From an uncultured Clostridium sp. (GTDB lineage: Bacteria; Bacillota; Clostridia; TANB77; CAG-508): a DNA stretch of 7,473 nucleotides. The position numbers and the translations under genes were made by a program. The notes under the pieces are model-generated. The model was given only the letters and a program-made list of their open reading frames with translations. It did not search any database and was not told the DNA's origin. Where the stretch lies: NCBI GenBank assembly GCA_946496115.1, contig CAMMFK010000063.1:1-7473 (forward strand), in the 5' to 3' direction. Of this stretch, positions 6,441-7,473 are shown one piece after another; position 1 is the stretch's first letter; each line of letters opens with the position of its first letter.

Positions 6441-7473
6441 ATGAAACCATCAGTAACTTATGAATTACTACATATAGATAAAACAACAGGAGCAAGAAGA
6501 GGAGTAGTGCACACACCTCATGGAGATATACAAACTCCAATATTTATGCCTGTAGGAACACAAGCAACTGTAAAATCAATGACAGTAGAAGAGCTTAAAG
6601 AAAATGGAGCACAAATAATTTTATCCAATACATATCATTTATATTTAAGACCAGGAGAAAAAATTGTAAAAGAAGCGGGAGGACTTCATAATTTTATGAG
6701 ATGGGACAGACCTATTCTTACAGATTGTGGAGGATTTCAAGTATTTTCTTTAAGTGATTTACGTACAATCTCCGAAGATGGAGTAGAGTTTAAATCTCAC
6801 TTAGATGGTAGTAAGCATTTCTTCTCACCAGAAAAAGTTATGCAAATTGAAGAAGATTTAGGGGCAGATATTATAATGTCTTTTGATGAATGTTGTCCAT
6901 ATCCTTCAACATATGAATATACAAAAAATTCAATGGAAAGAACAACAAGATGGGCAAAAAGATGTAAAAAAGCACATAAAACAGATCAAGCTTTATTTGG
7001 AATTATTCAAGGAGGATTTTATGAGGATTTAAGAGAAAAATCTGCAAAAGATTTAATAGAATTAGATTTTCCAGGTTATGCTATAGGTGGTATTAGTGTT
7101 GGAGAACCAAAAGAAGAATATATTAAAATGCTTAAATTCACAGCACCACTTATGCCAGAAAATAAGCCAAGATATTTAATGGGTGTAGGAAGCCCAGATT
7201 ATCTACTAGAAGCTGCAATGGCAGGAATAGATATGTGTGATTGTGTACTTCCGACAAGAATTGCAAGGAATGGAACAGCAATGACATCACATGGAAAAGT
7301 AGTTGTAAGAAATGCAAATTATGCAGAAGATTTTACTCCTCTAGATTCAGAATGTGATTGCTATACATGCAGAAATTATACAAGAGCATATATTAGACAT
7401 TTATTAAAATGTAATGAGATATTAGGAGTAAGATTATTATCAATTCATAATATAAAATTCTTGACTAATTTAA
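6441..7473 (+). CDS. tgt: tRNA-guanine transglycosylase, 3' end outside window
   Basis: TGT exchanges guanine-34 of GUN-anticodon tRNAs for preQ1, the committed insertion step of queuosine synthesis. The frame is open to the right edge: 344 complete codons are visible of an expected 370-380, so about 30 residues are missing because of the window limit, not mutation. Start: ATG after AAGGAGG (6430-6436, 4 nt spacing). Features seen: TDCGGFQVFSLS (94-105) with probable catalytic Asp95, FGIIQGG (186-192), YAIGGISVGE (213-222), LMGVGSPD (246-253) and MCDCVLPTRIARNG (265-278) with probable nucleophile Asp267. The zinc site is Cys305, Cys307, Cys310 and His336. Numbering is offset by a constant 13 from the Zymomonas enzyme for the nucleophile and zinc ligands, which supports an undisturbed fold. 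It is the third gene of the ileS-queA-tgt run; clostridial tgt is often followed by yajC, which cannot be checked here. Confidence 0.97.
   Translation, partial: MKPSVTYELLHIDKTTGARRGVVHTPHGDIQTPIFMPVGTQATVKSMTVEELKENGAQIILSNTYHLYLRPGEKIVKEAGGLHNFMRWDRPILTDCGGFQVFSLSDLRTISEDGVEFKSHLDGSKHFFSPEKVMQIEEDLGADIIMSFDECCPYPSTYEYTKNSMERTTRWAKRCKKAHKTDQALFGIIQGGFYEDLREKSAKDLIELDFPGYAIGGISVGEPKEEYIKMLKFTAPLMPENKPRYLMGVGSPDYLLEAAMAGIDMCDCVLPTRIARNGTAMTSHGKVVVRNANYAEDFTPLDSECDCYTCRNYTRAYIRHLLKCNEILGVRLLSIHNIKFLTNL

Noticed and set aside
6441..7473. tgt as a truncated pseudogene
   Set aside because: The frame is intact to the last base, all catalytic and zinc-binding residues are present, and the missing residues are accounted for by the window edge.
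1..7473. CRISPR array, tRNA/rRNA gene, transposase or attachment site
   Set aside because: No regularly spaced short direct repeats, cloverleaf-like sequence or integrase/transposase motifs were seen on either strand; the only direct repeat is within the first coding region.

Overview
The window is AT-rich, with adenine-heavy codon usage, strong AAGGAGG-type Shine-Dalgarno sites and a T-box leader. This points to a low-GC Bacillota, most likely a clostridial lineage; I cannot place it more precisely. All genes supported here lie on the + strand and the coding density is high.

Layout. (1) 2-457: the 3' end of a gene entering from the left edge, encoding an 84-residue-period tandem-repeat protein of unknown function. 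(2) 441-881: a small uncharacterised 146-residue protein whose start overlaps the end of the previous gene. (3) 897-2201: glucose-6-phosphate isomerase (pgi), 15 nt further on. These three look like one transcription unit. (4) 2202-2623: the only long stretch without a gene. It holds a sigma-A-type promoter, a complete T-box leader with an isoleucine (AUC) specifier and a UGGU tRNA-acceptor bulge, its intrinsic terminator, and a roughly 62-bp imperfect palindrome between the terminator and the next ribosome binding site. (5) 2624-5380: isoleucyl-tRNA synthetase (ileS). (6) 5396-6421: queA. (7) 6441 to the right edge: tgt, cut by the window about 30 residues short of its expected end.

How the genes work together. 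The right half is a tRNA-centred operon. IleRS charges tRNA-Ile, and uncharged tRNA-Ile is the predicted signal read by the T-box. TGT inserts the queuosine precursor preQ1 at the wobble position of GUN-anticodon tRNAs, and QueA converts it to epoxyqueuosine. Gaps of 15 and 19 nt with no terminator imply that queA and tgt share the ileS transcript, so queuosine modification may respond to isoleucine supply unless internal promoters exist. The left half combines a glycolytic enzyme with two uncharacterised proteins, and the reason for that pairing is not evident.

Novelty. Most of the window is conserved housekeeping. I see no defence system, CRISPR array, transposase gene or biosynthetic cluster. 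The items worth a second look are the palindrome fused to the T-box terminator tract, the repeat protein with nearly identical DNA repeats, the unknown 146-residue protein, the T-box coupling of queuosine genes to ileS, and three four-cysteine sets in IleRS.
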